Of a stretch of DNA of 64,000 nucleotides, positions 21,395 to 34,347 are shown piece after piece; positions within the stretch are counted from its first letter, which is position 1; each line of letters opens with the position of its first letter. This DNA is from Eremomyces bilateralis CBS 781.70. Its lineage: Eukaryota > Ascomycota > Dothideomycetes > Eremomycetales > Eremomycetaceae. Below the pieces are notes generated by a model that saw only the letters and a list, made by a program, of their open reading frames with translations, ran no database searches and was not told the origin of the DNA. The stretch is from the NCBI RefSeq assembly GCF_010015585.1, contig NW_022985103.1, positions 115,206 to 179,205 of the forward strand. The letters run 5' to 3'. The position numbers were made by a program, and so were the translations under genes.

Positions 21395-22741
21395 CTACTT
21401 AGGTTCCGCAACATAAGGAGTCTCAATCGGGGCTTCTCCCTGAGGGGTAATGCGAGCCAAAAGTCGTCGTTCGCCGGTCGTCCAATCAACGATGGCAGAG
21501 TGCGAAGTGACGCGGTTCTGTTCTAGTTAGCCACTGTTACCACTCAGGCCTTGGTGGAGTTGAACTTACATCCCAAATAACCACAGTCCCAGGGGCCCAT
21601 TTGACGCGAGCCTGATAGTCAATGCCCCGGCCAATGTGGTCGTACAAGAAGTTCAAGAGTGCTTCGCTCTCTTCGTCCTTAAATCCGACTATTTTCCGAG
21701 TGACTTGATGCCAATTAGCTAAGGATTTAGCTGCTGGGTAGGAAGACTTACAAATTTTATTCACAAATAAGGCTTTCTCGCCAGTTGCCGGGTGAGTACG
21801 CACGAGAGGATGCTCCGAGGTAATGCCCTCTCGTTTCACTATTCCCTCACGTTTCTTGCTAAACTCGACTTGTTCGATTCCAGAGTGAACAGCCTTGAGT
21901 CCATGCAGACGCTCCTTGAAAAGTGGTGACAACCGATTGTAGGCCTCGACCTGATTGACGAATGCAGTGTCGCCACCGACTTCCGGAACATCCAAGGCGT
22001 ACAAGAATGTGGTGGCAGGTGGCTGCTTCTCATATGTGACGTCAGAGTGCCATGCGACAGTGCTATTCCGATTGCCCAAAATGAGGTCATATTCGCTCGT
22101 ATTGACAGTTCGATGCACGATCATGAGCTCCGGATGGCCCTCAGCGGTTGGACCGGTCGGGTGGATGTGGAGAGGGCCGAAATGGCTTCCGAGGGCGACG
22201 GCCTCTTGAGGTGGCAAGTCGGCGAGGTCCTGGTTGCGGAATGCGACAACCTTTCGCTGGGCAACGAGCAAGGCGAGCTGGTCTTTGCCAGCGTCGCTGA
22301 GCTTGCTGAGCTGGACTCCAGAGACTTCGGATCCCGTGGTGGGTGTGAGGTGCTGGAGCTTGAAGCCTTCCGTCAGAAGGTCCTTGAAGGTTGGATCCGC
22401 GCCTTTGCCCTTCTCGATGTGCTCGAATGGCTCGAGGGGTGGATATTTCTCGCCATGGTCCCAGACAGGCAGATAATGGGGGTACTGTGTGATCGTTAGT
22501 CCACGTCTACGGCAATTGGAGTGTGACAACATACAGTCGCAGGGACAGCGTTATCACCCTCTTCGTCAATTGCCCTTCGGATTTTAGGCTTTGCCTCAGC
22601 GGCCTTTTCCTCAGCGGTCTTTTCCTCAGCGGCCTTTTCCTCAGTGGGCTTTTCCTCAGCGGCCTTTTCCTCAGTGGGCTGAGGATCGGCCTGAACCGAG
22701 ATGGGGAGATTTTGGGTTTCGGTAGATGTCACGGTGGCCAT
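21395..22741 (-). CDS. TauD-family Fe(II)/2-oxoglutarate dioxygenase (alkylsulfonate/taurine type)
   Basis: Four exons on the minus strand: 22741-22535, 22484-21752, 21703-21570 and 21517-21395, giving 398 residues. Donors are GTATGT, GTAAGT and GTAAGT. The second intron (21704-21751) is 48 nt and stop-free; removing it gives FVNKIFTRKIVGFKDEES, the family sequence. The metal triad is visible: HSD in TVAWHSDVTY (about residues 215-217) and His of VTSHSAIVDW (about 364). The Arg of ERRLLARI is expected to bind 2-oxoglutarate. These enzymes release sulfite from sulfonates or hydroxylate related substrates; the exact substrate is unknown. The N-terminal ~60 residues are unusual: an acidic tract of repeated EEKAA/EEKPT units, not part of the catalytic fold. 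Confidence 0.9.
22590..22680. repeat. 15-bp coding tandem repeat in the dioxygenase N-terminus
   Basis: About six units of TTTTCCTCAGCGGCC and variants (GGTC, GGGC) run in tandem on the plus strand. On the minus strand they encode (A/P/T)(A/T)EEK units. Confidence 0.85.
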
Positions 22742-23985
22742 TTTCGGTGAATAGAAGTTGATGATCTAAGTACTCTCAGTCTTTAGCTATGGATTAAAAT
22801 AGTAATCTCGATCCTGATGAATCAACAGCATCGGCGCGGGCCACTGAGAATATATACTGCATCACCTTCGAAACGGTCAACACCATAAAGCATCAATATC
22901 GGATATAGCGGCACCAACAGGATCGTCATTTGATCATATTTTGTCGATTGATTCCTAAGATGCTCCAATGGTTCAGCGTCCAATTTTGGTGTCATTTTTC
23001 AACACGAAGGCGTATGAGATGTAGTGGATTCCCTCGTCTGAACAGACCAATTGGTAAGACTTCTCAGACGGGTCAACCCCGCAGTCTCGCATACTACTGA
23101 TCCGATTATCTGATAACCCTGTTCGGTGTATTTGCTGCTACAGACCCGTATTCCAATTTCAAGCCGTTGCTTCAGTTGCGCAGTCGACAATGCCGGATTG
23201 CGGGGATCCCAACCTTTTCTGACCTTCAGAGCAAAACGATCCCCCGTTTAAGCAGTAAGACACCTATTAGCTCATTATCGAACGATAATAATCGTCTCGA
23301 TGATTCGTTCCCCGGTTCCTGGCAAAAGTAGTGCGCTGTAATGTTTATAGTGCTAACGATTGATGGGCTAGAAGTGCAGATTGCGTTATTACGACCATGA
23401 AATGATACAATCGAGCCGTGGGGTATTTCTGGTCCCATATATCCCCCTGCATTCTCCTCGACATTCCGACTTCGGAATACATAACAAAATCCTATTGATA
23501 ATATCGTGAAATCAAGGGGAAAATCAGAAGTCGGGCGTGAAGCTGACTTCTCGATATAACAATTTCGGATCGTGACATTAAATCAGAGAGGACTGAATTG
23601 GTGATAGAGTGACGGGAATGGGATCATCAAGGGATAGTGTCGCAGACCAAGGTATCATCTATGGGGGCCTTGGCCTACATCTCTGATACTGAACCCTTAT
23701 CAGTCACCACATCACTATGGCTGAGAAGGGCTTTAGCCTGTATCTCCAATACTGAAAGCATATCAAGCACATCATACTCACGATGGATGTCATGCTATTC
23801 TTGGTTACGATGCAGGAGATGATAAGGGCACATGGTTCTTACACCATTGCTACATCGCTTGGTATGGAGTCTCATCGGGACTATAGAAATCTCGAGAAGT
23901 ATATTTGACCTTTCTTTCCTCCCCTCCGATCCATCTACCGAAATGAATTGGAACGTATCCCTATTCTTACCTGCCCTACAACGCA
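22742..23985. other. Intergenic, with a degenerate tandem duplication
   Basis: No gene is recognised in this 1.2 kb. Two diverged ~60-bp copies containing CCTRYATCTCYRATACTGAA lie at about 23664-23722 and 23727-23787. The left part holds the promoter of the dioxygenase gene. Confidence 0.5.
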
Positions 23986-26265
23986 ATGACAGACAAGCGC
24001 CCCAAGGACAACGGGAAGATGATTCCAGCATATAGTCCGAACAGTATGGAATTGAAGTAGGGCCTGCGGTGGCAAGGGTTGTCCTGGACAATGCAAAGTT
24101 GGTGACAGCAAAAGGCAACATTATCACCAAAGAGGGAGCTATCGCGGCCACTGGAGAAACCGACCCAAACATTTCCGCCAATCCCTTTGAGGATCCCCAG
24201 ATCCGAGACTACTACGTTGGTGTCTATGAGAAAGCAAAATACGAGTGTCGACATGTCTTCGACGCGGAGGCCACATGTACAGAAGAAGAGGAGAAGAAGA
24301 TCGTCAAGAAACTTGACTGGCATGGTATATACGCGATCTAGTATCTAGGGATTCGACTTATGATTACTCGTAATAGTATGCTTGTGGGCATGTATTATGT
24401 TCTTCAGTCTACAGATTGATCGTGGAAACATCAATCAAGCCGTTTCGGGAACATTTTTGAAGGATCTTCACCTTAATACTAACGGTGGGTGGTCCGGCAC
24501 TACCTTATCATTTGATATCTGACTTACATTATTAGATTTCAATCTTGGCCATACCGTGTTCTTGGTGTCTTTTCTCTTGGCCGAGTTACCATCTCAATTA
24601 GTCTCGAAGAAGTTTGGTCCAGACCGCTGGATTCCTACCCAAATGGATTTATGGTCCATAGTCGCCATGTCGCAAGCGGGGCTTCGAGGCAAGCACGAAT
24701 TTCTTGCAACTCGTGCTCTTCTTGGAATGCTTGAGGTGTGTTAGCTGATTCCCATAATGCGTCCCTGCTGATCGAATCGAATCTAGGGTGGTTTCATCCC
24801 AGATCTAGTACTTTGGCTCTCTTACTTCTACACTAGTCGCGAGCTTCCCCTCAGGTTGAGTTTCTTCTGGACAGCCTTGAGTATCACTGGTATCATTGCT
24901 TCGCTTCTTGCATTCGGAATCTTCCATCTCGAAGGCCACCATGGTCTTGCTGGCTGGAGGTAGAGTTCCATTTGCTTTATTCTGGGACAATGATTGACAC
25001 ACTTTCAGGTGGATCTTCTTAATCAAAGGAACGCTCACACTTGCCCTTGGCATTGTGTCCTTCTTCCTCATGCCGGCATCTGCAGCCCAGACAAAGACGT
25101 GGTTTCGACTTAAGGGATGGTTTACTGATCGCGAACTTTCTACAGTGGTGAATCGAGTGTTAAGATATGATCCCCGCAAAGGTGACTCAACCCTATATCT
25201 AGAGGCGAGCCGAGACTGATCCATCGCAATAGGAGGCATGCATAATCGACAGGCAATCACCCCACGTCGACTGTGGACTGCATTGGAAGATTATGATCTC
25301 TGGCCAGTAGGTATTTTCTTAACTGGGCTCCAGCGGATGCTAACTGTGGATCAAGATTTACATGCTCGGTATCATATGTTTTATTCCACAGGGACCACCA
25401 GCTTACTATCTCACGCAAATTCTTCGGAATCTTGGGTTTAACACAGTAAGTATTCCCTCTACTGGGCGTTCCACCAGCTAATGTCGTTAGTTCAATACCA
25501 ACCTTCTTACCATTCCATCAGGAGTGGCCCATATGATCACTCTTATCGGCGTTACCTGGCTAAGCGAAAAATTTAATCAACGCGCGCTTTTTGCCATGCT
25601 ACAAGCCATATGGACCCTTCCTTGCATTATTGCTCTCCGAGTGTGGCCAGGTCTCATGAAAGAACAAATGGGCCACCTTTGGTCTACTCGTCGTGTTACT
25701 AAGCTATCCATATTGCCATGCTATTAACGTGTAAGTATACTCCAATGTCGGATAGGCGCGAACTCCCGTGACTGGAGCTAATGACTTTCGGTATTTTTGC
25801 AGGGCTTGGGTGTCGAGAAACTCGAACAACGTTGGCTCTCGCAGCATATCTGCCGCCCTATGCAATAGTAAGCTATGTTCATTTCGGCTTCCAGTGCCAC
25901 CAGACCTAACGACACCGCTCCAGTGGCCGTTCAATTGGGCGGCATCGCCTCGGCAAACATCGATCGTGACGATGACAAGCCGTTGTATAAGCGAGGCAAC
26001 CAAGTCTTGATTGGAATCAACGTACTGAGCATTGTTCTGTGCCTTTACGCAAAGGTATACTACGTCATCAAGAACAAATTCGTGATCGCAAATGGAATGC
26101 AATGACTCCTGAGGTAAGTTTGCCGAGTTTAGCTTCGTGGATCCTGTCTACTGAGGATCAAGACTTCGTGTCGTTTGCTGACTATCATCCCAGGAGCGCA
26201 TTGACTACACGTACAATACTACGGACACTGCCAGTCGGCAACTCGACTTCCGATTTGCCCATTGA
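23986..26265 (+). pseudogene. Decayed Dal5-like allantoate/anion:H+ symporter (MFS) gene
   Basis: Homology-guided exons: ~23986-24324, 24377-24484, 24536-24735, 24787-24959, 25009-25181, 25233-25345, 25392-25445, 25491-25730, 25803-25867, 25924-26113 and 26194-26265. All joins restore the ACS-family MFS sequence: KKLDWH|VCLWACIMFFSLQ, DRGNINQAVSGTFLKDLHLN, a GWRWIFLIKGTLTL span and the C-terminal RQLDFRFAH. Damage is clear. An in-frame TAG at 24033 sits where SI-YSEQYGIEVGP would be read, with a frame change upstream of it; one extra base near 25664 shifts the frame in the ninth-span region (KEQ|WATFGLLVVLLSYPYCHAIN); one base is missing near 26075 before RDRKWNAMTPE. Splice sites are otherwise intact, suggesting recent inactivation or assembly errors. 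The ancestral role would be plasma-membrane uptake of allantoate, nicotinate or a similar carboxylate. Confidence 0.8.
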
Positions 26266-28310
26266 GACTCAATGTCCGATATATCGAGCTCTATTCGGCT
26301 TCCCTTGTCCGTGTGGAAGCGCCAGCAAGTGTACCCAAGCGGAACTGCGGACTGACGGGCAAGAACTTGTCCAACCTTACCTATAAATTCAACGTCATTC
26401 GTTTCCAAACGATATCCCTTCGGTCACCAACTCCTGTTGATGTTTAATGATTTCATTTGCATTATGGAGATGTTTCCCGTCCTAGACATGTCAATACATT
26501 TGTGGTTTCTAGCAGGGGTTTATCTACATTATATTTCATATCATCGAACACACCAATGAAGTGGCCGTCATCTTTCAACGTATTGACTTGGGGGTGTACG
26601 GTTGAGTGAAAAGCGCTGGTTATTAGCTATCTATGACAGTCAGTCAATATACGTCCTGGATAGTCTTACATTTGCTTTTGTATCCGAACCTGATCTGTAG
26701 TATGACTGATGAATCGTAAATATTCTTGAATGGTCCTATATCGTGCGACTTTGCGCTGGTTCGCAAGAGAACTCACTACCGATATCCTAACGCTCGAAAA
26801 CAGCCTGCCGCTGCCGATGGACAGTCCTATTAGCCCTAAATCTGACTTCTTGCTGTTGGACTCTGGCCTCAAGCTAGATCTCAATTTTCTGGTGGTATAT
26901 TATGATCTTTCAGGGCAATGAAACGACACTCCTCGGTCACCAAGTCGATGACGGGGTGTCGCAGCTCGCCGATGTTGGGCAGCATGAGGCAGTGTCGAAC
27001 CGAATCCCGCATCGTGTGCTCCGAATAACTAAATCATCTAACTGACACGGCGGGAGAAACAAGTACTACCGGATTGAACAGACTTAAATGGAATATCAAC
27101 ACGGCTTTCACCCTTGTTGAATATCCACATCCCAAATGTCTCAGCACCCCGCAACACCGACTATGAAAAATGCCAGCAGAGTTCAAGGGGTGGAATGAGA
27201 ACACTCTCACCGCGTAGAAACGTCCCAAGCACCCCCAAACTCCAACCGTAAAAAATTATCCAAGTCCCGACGGGAAAGGACGTCAAACGACAGCAAACAC
27301 ATGGGCGGCAGGGAGCGGGGGCATTGGAAGATGTCGCTCTATTCGCCTTCTACTAGATTATCTATGAGCTGGCTCAATCTTCATGCACCGTTAAGTCAAC
27401 TTCCTTCTGCCTACTTCCGCCAACACTTTTTATGCCTTGGAAATCTCCAATCTGGCTGGTTGTGTTCTCATATCATATCTGCTCAGGTGCTCAGGGGCCG
27501 AAGCGGACGCTATACCCAAAGGGAACTAGCGTGTTAACCACTGATACGACTGATGCTGCATTATATGAGAGCCTGGAACATTTCGCTTGCTTCGGGCTCG
27601 ATATGCTGAGGGGAGTTACCTTAAAATATGGGAACCATGAAGGTGTTAATTCTAAGCCATTAGACACTTATTGCTTGAGGTAGAGATCACCAATCTGCAC
27701 GGTTGCACCAAACAGGCCCCTGAATCGGGTAGGGAAACACAGTGTCCGCTGTACCACCGCCGACCGCTTCCAAATGTTTCCTAAGTAATTTTGAAACCGT
27801 TGTACAGCCAGACTCCATGGATATATGTGCCGCTACATATTCTCATGGTAAAATGCTCTAGATGTTGGATTTGGTTCTGCACACCCCGCTTCAGTGTCTG
27901 AGACAGAGCAGCTCGGTTCATGGGCAACAGGTGAACATCATCACAGGACTTCCGAGAATCTCCAAAGGGGGAGAATAAAGGTAATATCTGTATCATCATC
28001 ACATGTGCCCATCACATTGCCGTGTGGGGCCTAGTTCAAACCTGAAGATAGCACATGCAGGTGACCGATGGTCAAACACAAATAAAGTCGACCTTCCCTC
28101 TCAGTGTTTTCTACATTCCACTCCTACATTCCACTCCTACATCTCACACCTACCTAAATCAACATCATCCAACTCTCTGTTCATTCGCTTGAAATCTCGC
28201 ACACTAGGTACGTATTGGCCTTGTAGGTGATGATATTTACTGACAGAAGTCAAGCTTCGTACTGCAAACCAAATACCAAACCATCAGTCCTCAAGTCGAC
28301 CATCGTCAAA
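26266..28310. other. Intergenic, no gene recognised
   Basis: This 2.0-kb stretch holds only short frames without domain motifs (for example 26730-26921 and 27432-27683, both +). A minus-strand stretch near 26925-27010 reads MRDSVRHCLMLPNIGELRHP, which looks protein-like but is unrecognised. CATTCCACTCCTA is repeated twice near 28117-28142, just upstream of the small GPI gene. Confidence 0.45.
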
Positions 28311-29027
28311 ATGGTTGCGATTTCTAAGCTCTCTGTTGTTGCTGCGGCGATGAGCATCACTGGTAAGTTCCGGTGCCTTCTCCACTCCAGAAGTTCTGCA
28401 ATCGGGATTTTATCAATGCCTATTCCCATGACCTCATGTCTTGGTCTACAGGAGATGATGGTGATATGGGATTCAAGCGACGTTTTTTCTACTCCAGATT
28501 GCCAAGGCTTTTATGCTAATCGGCAGTCCCAGTCTCTGCCAATGACCTTCTCGTGGCGAATGCCAATGGGGTTGGATTACAGGCCCGACATGGTAAGCAT
28601 CAGTTTCCTCACTTCTAGCTGCTGAATATGACACTGACACGGTAAAGATCCCGAGACTGTCACGGTCACGGTGACTCCGGACTCTTGCCTCCATTGCGCT
28701 CATGAGACGTCCGCTCCACCTACGGCCCCGATCGCCAGCTCTGATATTCCTGCAGAGTCCACCTCGGAGCCGTTCCCTCTCCCTCCTTCGGGCATCCATT
28801 CCTCTACTCCTTCCGGCGGCGATTACTCAGGCACCATTAGCACCAGCATGACGGCATCTGCTCCGTCCTCCATTCATCATGCCACTACGAGCACCGGCCA
28901 CAATGAGAGCACTTCTTCTGTGCCGTCCAAGACCACGGTACCTGCTGAAACCAACAAGGCTGCTGGAAAGGTCATCAACGGTGGAGTCCTTGGATTTGTT
29001 GCTGGTCTTGTGATGGTAATGGCCTAA
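28311..29027 (+). CDS. Small Ser/Thr-rich GPI-anchored protein
   Basis: Three exons: 28311-28362, 28527-28592 and 28648-29027, giving 165 residues. Intron 1 is 164 nt (GTAAGT..CGGCAG) and intron 2 is 55 nt (GTAAGC..GTAAAG). Joining produces a clean signal peptide, MVAISKLSVVAAAMSITVPVSA, with a VSA cleavage motif, followed by ANANGVGLQARHDPETVTVTVTP. A nearer acceptor in intron 1 (about 28451) would lead to an early stop, which supports the long intron. The middle is Ser/Thr/Pro-rich with two Cys (CLHC), and the C-terminus VINGGVLGFVAGLVMVMA is a GPI-type signal. It shares the ETVTVTVTP style with the larger GPI protein of this window. It is likely an O-glycosylated wall or plasma-membrane protein. 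Confidence 0.78.
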
Positions 29028-29780
29028 TCAAATCATAACTCATCCCTGACGACACACCTCCCTACTCCACTACGCCGGATGGCATCCCATAGCTGATCGC
29101 GCATTTCCCTCTGCTTTCTCTCTCAAATACCCAGGTGAACGGCGGAGGATTGGTGGACTGGTTCCTTGGGTATAAAATTTGCATTCACGGATAATACTGA
29201 GTGGCTTCCATCTCTACATAGCAAAATGGATCTCTGATTCAACCCCTGTTGTCCCCATCTATGCCGTGGTGATGCCGTAGAACACCTTCTTGGGTCCGAA
29301 AACCTGAAAACCTGAAACCCGCGGATCACAACCGAACGCAGGTAAAAACGAAACCAGGCCGCAGCGGATCACTGCAGTAGTAATTCCGAGGTGTGCGCGA
29401 GATGATGGTCAATCGTCCGGCGCTTACGCATGGTCAAGATCCGGCAACCGCCTCGCGCTTCGTTTGTTTATATTTACTGACCCTTCGGTAGCGTACCGGC
29501 AGTAGGGTGATGCAAGTTTTCTTGCCTCTGTATTGGTAGTGATGCGCTCAACACCTTCGTGGCACGACCTTAGCGTCAACGGTCAAGCCCTGAATCGCTT
29601 CGTGCTGCTGTGTGACCAAAACAACTCTATGTAACTTCGCACAATGCTCAAGTATCGAATATTGTACAACATTATTAATTCGGCACCCCGGAAGACCGAG
29701 CTCCAACACTCCTGCACTTTAAAGCGTAGTGTAAAGGAATCCGGTTGACGATCCCTGGTTCCGTTTGCCTCTGTTCGCCA
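29028..29780. other. Intergenic between convergent genes
   Basis: This 0.75-kb gap separates the 3' ends of the small GPI gene (+) and vps41 (-). No feature is recognised beyond probable 3' untranslated regions. Confidence 0.5.
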
Positions 29781-32700
29781 TTATCCGTCATCATCGTCAA
29801 CTGCCCGACAAAGTGTGCAGCCATTCTGTACGGCGGCGCGGATAATGTGCGCATGCGCAACTTTCGCTCCCACGCTTCTAGTCGACTCGATGAACTCGTT
29901 ACCCGTCGCGGCATCGACGGCCAATCGGGCCTGCAGACGTTCCGCCGCTGCAATGCTGTCCGGGTTGGACGATGGGAACGTTTTGAGCATGCAGGATAGG
30001 TGATAGACATGCCCGCACGCAAAACCGAGGAGTGTTTCATAATCTGCGAAATGTTAGTTGCATGCAGGAAAGCGACGATGCAAAAAGGCTGACCGTCTTC
30101 GTGGAAAACTCTTCCGCACTCAACGCAGTGTCCGGCTTTCGCTTCTTTCGGGCTTCTCCCTGGCGACATTGGCAATTCACCTGCGTCATCCAGATTGTTC
30201 GAGGCGTCTGACTCCAGTTGCGGTTGTGCCTCCGCCGATGTTTCTATCTCGCCATCCGGCTCAAGGATTTGTGGCAATTCGTACTCAATGTCGAACTTCA
30301 CCCCTTTTCTTCGGCCTTCACGCAGTTTATCCAAGCCCGCAGCAACTTCGCTATAGAGCACGCGTGCGACGCCTTCGGAGATGCTGTTCTGCAGCTCGAA
30401 CTCTTTTACCATGCGGCCGATGCCATCCCGAAGTCCATCGATCTCCAGTCCCTCGGGGATGCGCCGAATAAGCTTGATAGGGTCGATGGCAGTGCCGATT
30501 TCATACAGTAGTCCGCGAATGAAACTGGGTTTATCCATACTGTAATCCAGGAGGTCGTCCCACAGGTCCTGGTCAGCTTGATCTTTAGCATAAGAGATAG
30601 CCATCGAGACGTCGGCAAGGGAGTCGATTATGAGATATAAAGCACGCTTGGTTTCACCAGTTTTGGAGAGAAGGAATCTGTGGATATCATCAATTAGTTC
30701 CATGGAAGGAGCTTGGGATGGTAAGTTTCCGACTTACACCAGCTCTTCAGTGTAACCTCTTTTCTCACAGATCGCGATAGCTCCACCCAAAGCGTAGCTG
30801 TCCGATGCCCGAAGAAACTCCTTGAGAAGGGGCCGATCATATTCAGCGAAGAGTTCCACCGCCAGATCGCCAAACTCTTCGACGAAAGACTGCCCCTCGA
30901 TGGCAACACGATCGCGCATCCTCGACGTTTTCGTGCCTTTCTCACTCCCGCCACCTTTCCACAAGGCTTTCAAGTAGAAGTACAGAAACGGCTGAATCTT
31001 CGGTCCCTTCGTCTGTAGTTGATCGACCACGGTGTCGGACGGCACTATGCCTTGGTAGGCTTCATCGACGAGCAGCCGCACGGCTTCCGAGCTGAGTTCC
31101 TCAAGTTCACTGAGATGACCTGCGCTAAGCTGCTCTTTCGATATTCTTAGAAGAAGGAATCCTTGGATGTCATCCGACAAAGCCCCGACGAGGTGGTAGT
31201 CTCTTATGAGCGCCATTGCCGCGTCCGCATCTTGCAATTGAATGTAGCACTTCAGCGCATCCTTCTGTCTGCCGCTGGCGACGTAGAGTCGAGCGAGAGA
31301 GCTCAACAGGAACCGCCAATCTCGGCCCTTTTCGCCATCCTCTACGGTTTCTTCTGTCGCAAGGCCGGAATCCAACTGGCTCTCGATGGCCGAAATGACG
31401 CTTTTCGAGTCGAAAAGGTCGGGGTCCCAGATGTCAAGCAGGTCCCGTAATCGAGATTGATCATGGTGGATGTAATGGCCAAGGACGACGGTGTATACAT
31501 CTGAAGGCAATGCCGGATGGATGTCGTAACTTGGGATGTGAGGTGTTATCTCATCAAACCGCCCAGCATGTGCAAAGGTAAGCACCCAGTGTTCCCATCT
31601 CGATGACGTGCCCAAAACTTGACCCGCAACTCGACCAGCAGTGACCCAATCTCCGGCAGAGACGAGCTGCTGAAGCCAGAGCTCGCCGACCCTGCGTTTC
31701 TCCTTCGACACGGCCGAATTATGGGCCTTGTTCATGGAGAGGGTAGTCTGCGACGCGCTATCGTCGGCCAAAAAGTCCGCCAAACTTTGTCCTTTCTTGG
31801 AGGGGGTGGTCGGTGTTTCGTCGCCGCTGGGCCGGTCGGGGGCAATGGCAACCACTTCCGGATGCTCATTGATGAGCTCCCATGCGCGTTGATACTTTCG
31901 GTGGTCCAACAGGAAAGAGAGATGATCGGATAGATCCCTCTTGATCGCCAAAATCGAGTCATAAGGGCTTGCGAGGAAAATCTTCAGTCCTGGACGGATC
32001 GCTGCAACGGGAACCTCCTTTAAAGCCCTCGTCGAAGGCGCGACTTTTCCCGAGCCAGTAGAGCCTGGCGGTGTCGAAGCTTTATCCTTTTCGCTACTCG
32101 GAAGACTGAAGATACTTGCCCCCGAGCTAAATACTCTTCCCGCGCTGGCTCCGGCATCCCACAAACTGCCAGAAATCGCCCCGAGCGCGCCTCGCTGCGT
32201 TTGCAGCGGTCCTTGGTTCGCGGGCACGTACAGGGTGCTGATGTGGTAGTCCGCGGCGGCCAATGACTCGTATCGACTAATTGTTAACATGTCTACATCT
32301 ACTTCGTCTTTCGTATTCACGTCGATCAGACGGACTTCGGGAGACAATCCATTCTGTCTGTGATGCACGCCTCGTCGTGGTGTCGTCTCGAGCGAGGGAG
32401 CGATGGGTTTATCGTCGTCGTCCTTGGTCCGGTATGCAAGAATCAGAAGTAAAGAAGGGGTATAGAGCGCCAGACCCGATAATATGCAGTCGTCAAAGAA
32501 CAGTCTACACGTATTAGCTTCTTGATCACGATTCGGGCTCTTCTTACATACTTGTGTACAATATCCACACTGCCGGAGAACCTCTCGCCGGCATCTTTCC
32601 CAACACCGGCTCGCTCCGATTTGACGAGAAGTACCCATGCTGTATCGCCCCACCCGACAACCAGCTTCTCTACCGAATGTTTTGCGTTGGTCCCATTCTG

Positions 32701-33762
32701 CACAACTGGACCCTCCTCATCGGATTCGAGCCAGTCCGTGTTCACCCAGTCGGCGCGGCCTTTCCATCCACCACCAAGATCTTCCCAGTTCCCATGCTTC
32801 GGCCTGTCGATATGGCCGATGGTCTTCCAGGCGCGTTCGGAATCCAGGCTGTCTAGCTTGAGGTTTGTCCGCATGATTTTGATTCCATGCTCGTTGATCC
32901 ACACGACAAACTTCCCCGATAGCGACCACTTGATCGTGCTAATGCTACCCTCCCCGGAGTGCAAGACCGCGTCCTTCCCAGGGTTGGATCCGATTCCAAG
33001 CGAGCCCAGCCAACCCGACGCCGCCGCAGCTGCGCTGTTCGTGTTGGCATTGGACGAGGCGCCAAGTCGGCCGCCACTTGTGAGGATCAATTGCCCGGCA
33101 AGGCCCCCCGACACGAATGACCGGTCGCTCTTATACTCAGGGGACAACGCCACCGCCTGGATCGGCCGGGCGAAGTTCCGCAGCATCACGTCCTTTGGGT
33201 CCACCAACGACTGGACACATACGTGACCGTCGATCGAGGCAGTCGCGATGTATATCGAGTTGGAGGGCGTTGTGGGGATCTGAGCATGTCGTGGAGTACG
33301 AGGGGACGACGTTGGCGGTGCCATGGGAGCCGACCGTCGACTCTCGGGGCTCGTGACTCGTGGTTTCGTCGCGGCCTCGGAACGCGCTGATGGCAATGGC
33401 GGAGGGAATGGCGAGACGGAGACGGAGGTAATCGAGGCGGTATGTGCGCGATAGTGCCGAAGGCTTTGGAACGAAGGAATCGTGAGGACATGGACGCTTC
33501 CGTTATGTGTCCCCATGATCATCTTGTCTCCCGCAACCATAAAGGCACTTGTCGCGTCGCCATTGCGATAGACGGGGCTGAGCATCGATGTGAGGCGGGT
33601 GTACTTGAGCTTCGGCTCGTCCTCGTCCTCTCCATCGTCTTCCTCGGCCGTATGATTGGGGTCCGGAGAGGCATTCTGGGGAAGTGGTGGAGGATTCGGC
33701 GGCGTCTCCGGGCGCCTTTTGAATATATCATCTTGGTCTCCCTCTTCTGATTCCCCAGCCAT
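29781..33762 (-). CDS. vps41: Vps41, HOPS tethering-complex subunit
   Basis: Four exons on the minus strand: 33762-32552, 32504-30738, 30677-30094 and 30043-29781, giving 1274 residues. The introns are 47, 60 and 49 nt, with GTATGT, GTAAGT and GTCAGC donors. The N-terminal half has WD40-like beta-propeller sequence (HNGSVHVLTIPSFQSLRHYR, ATASIDGHVCVQSL). The middle contains a clathrin-heavy-chain-like helical repeat (YVASGRQKDALKCYIQLQDA, DSYALGGAIAICEKRGYTEEL). The C-terminus is a RING-type zinc motif, HCVECGRVFHEDG and ACGHVYHLSC with a final CTLC, split by the last intron. Vps41 acts with Vps39 and the class C core in vacuole fusion and AP-3 vesicle docking. The fungal length fits. It shares a 585-bp divergent promoter with the RMD1-family gene. 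Confidence 0.92.
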
Positions 33763-34347
33763 GCTGAGGCATGCACTGCGAAGACTCAGGGGTGATGTAG
33801 CAGCTTCATGTATGGTATGGTCGACCTGGGAGTTGGTTTGGCTGGTGTCCGTATGGGTGAATCGAAGGATGATGTCGTTGGTTCTCTAGTTCCACCATCT
33901 GTCCGACACAGTGATCTCACCCTGTTCTGGTCCAACACAAAGGCACCAAGGCACCAACTCCAATGGACCGAGGATGCCCCGGTACCTGATTCCCGGTCCT
34001 GGCTGATCCGTGAATAATACGCTAATACATGCTAAAATGCGTAACTATGTGCATGAGTAAATTACTGAAATATTCCGTATTGGTACACTAATTACCGGAC
34101 AGTGGACGGAGACATGACAAGGCTAATACTCCATATTAAAGTGCGATAATACGGAATACAAAGTTTGAATAACGATATCTTGCATTTCTTTGGAGGTGCT
34201 CTAACAGAAGAACGTTGCCGTTTAACACCTACCGCTTCGCCTTTATATTAGTAGCATCTGTGGAATCTGTAGCATCTGCGGCATTGGATATTGCCAATGA
34301 TGATTCCTTCAGCTCTTCATCGATAAAACCCCCGACCTTACCTGTCC
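33763..34347. other. Divergent promoter region
   Basis: This 585-bp gap separates the start codons of vps41 (-) and the RMD1-family gene (+). A/T-rich sequence with CCGTATT-like motifs lies near 34070-34160. No element is assigned. Confidence 0.45.
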
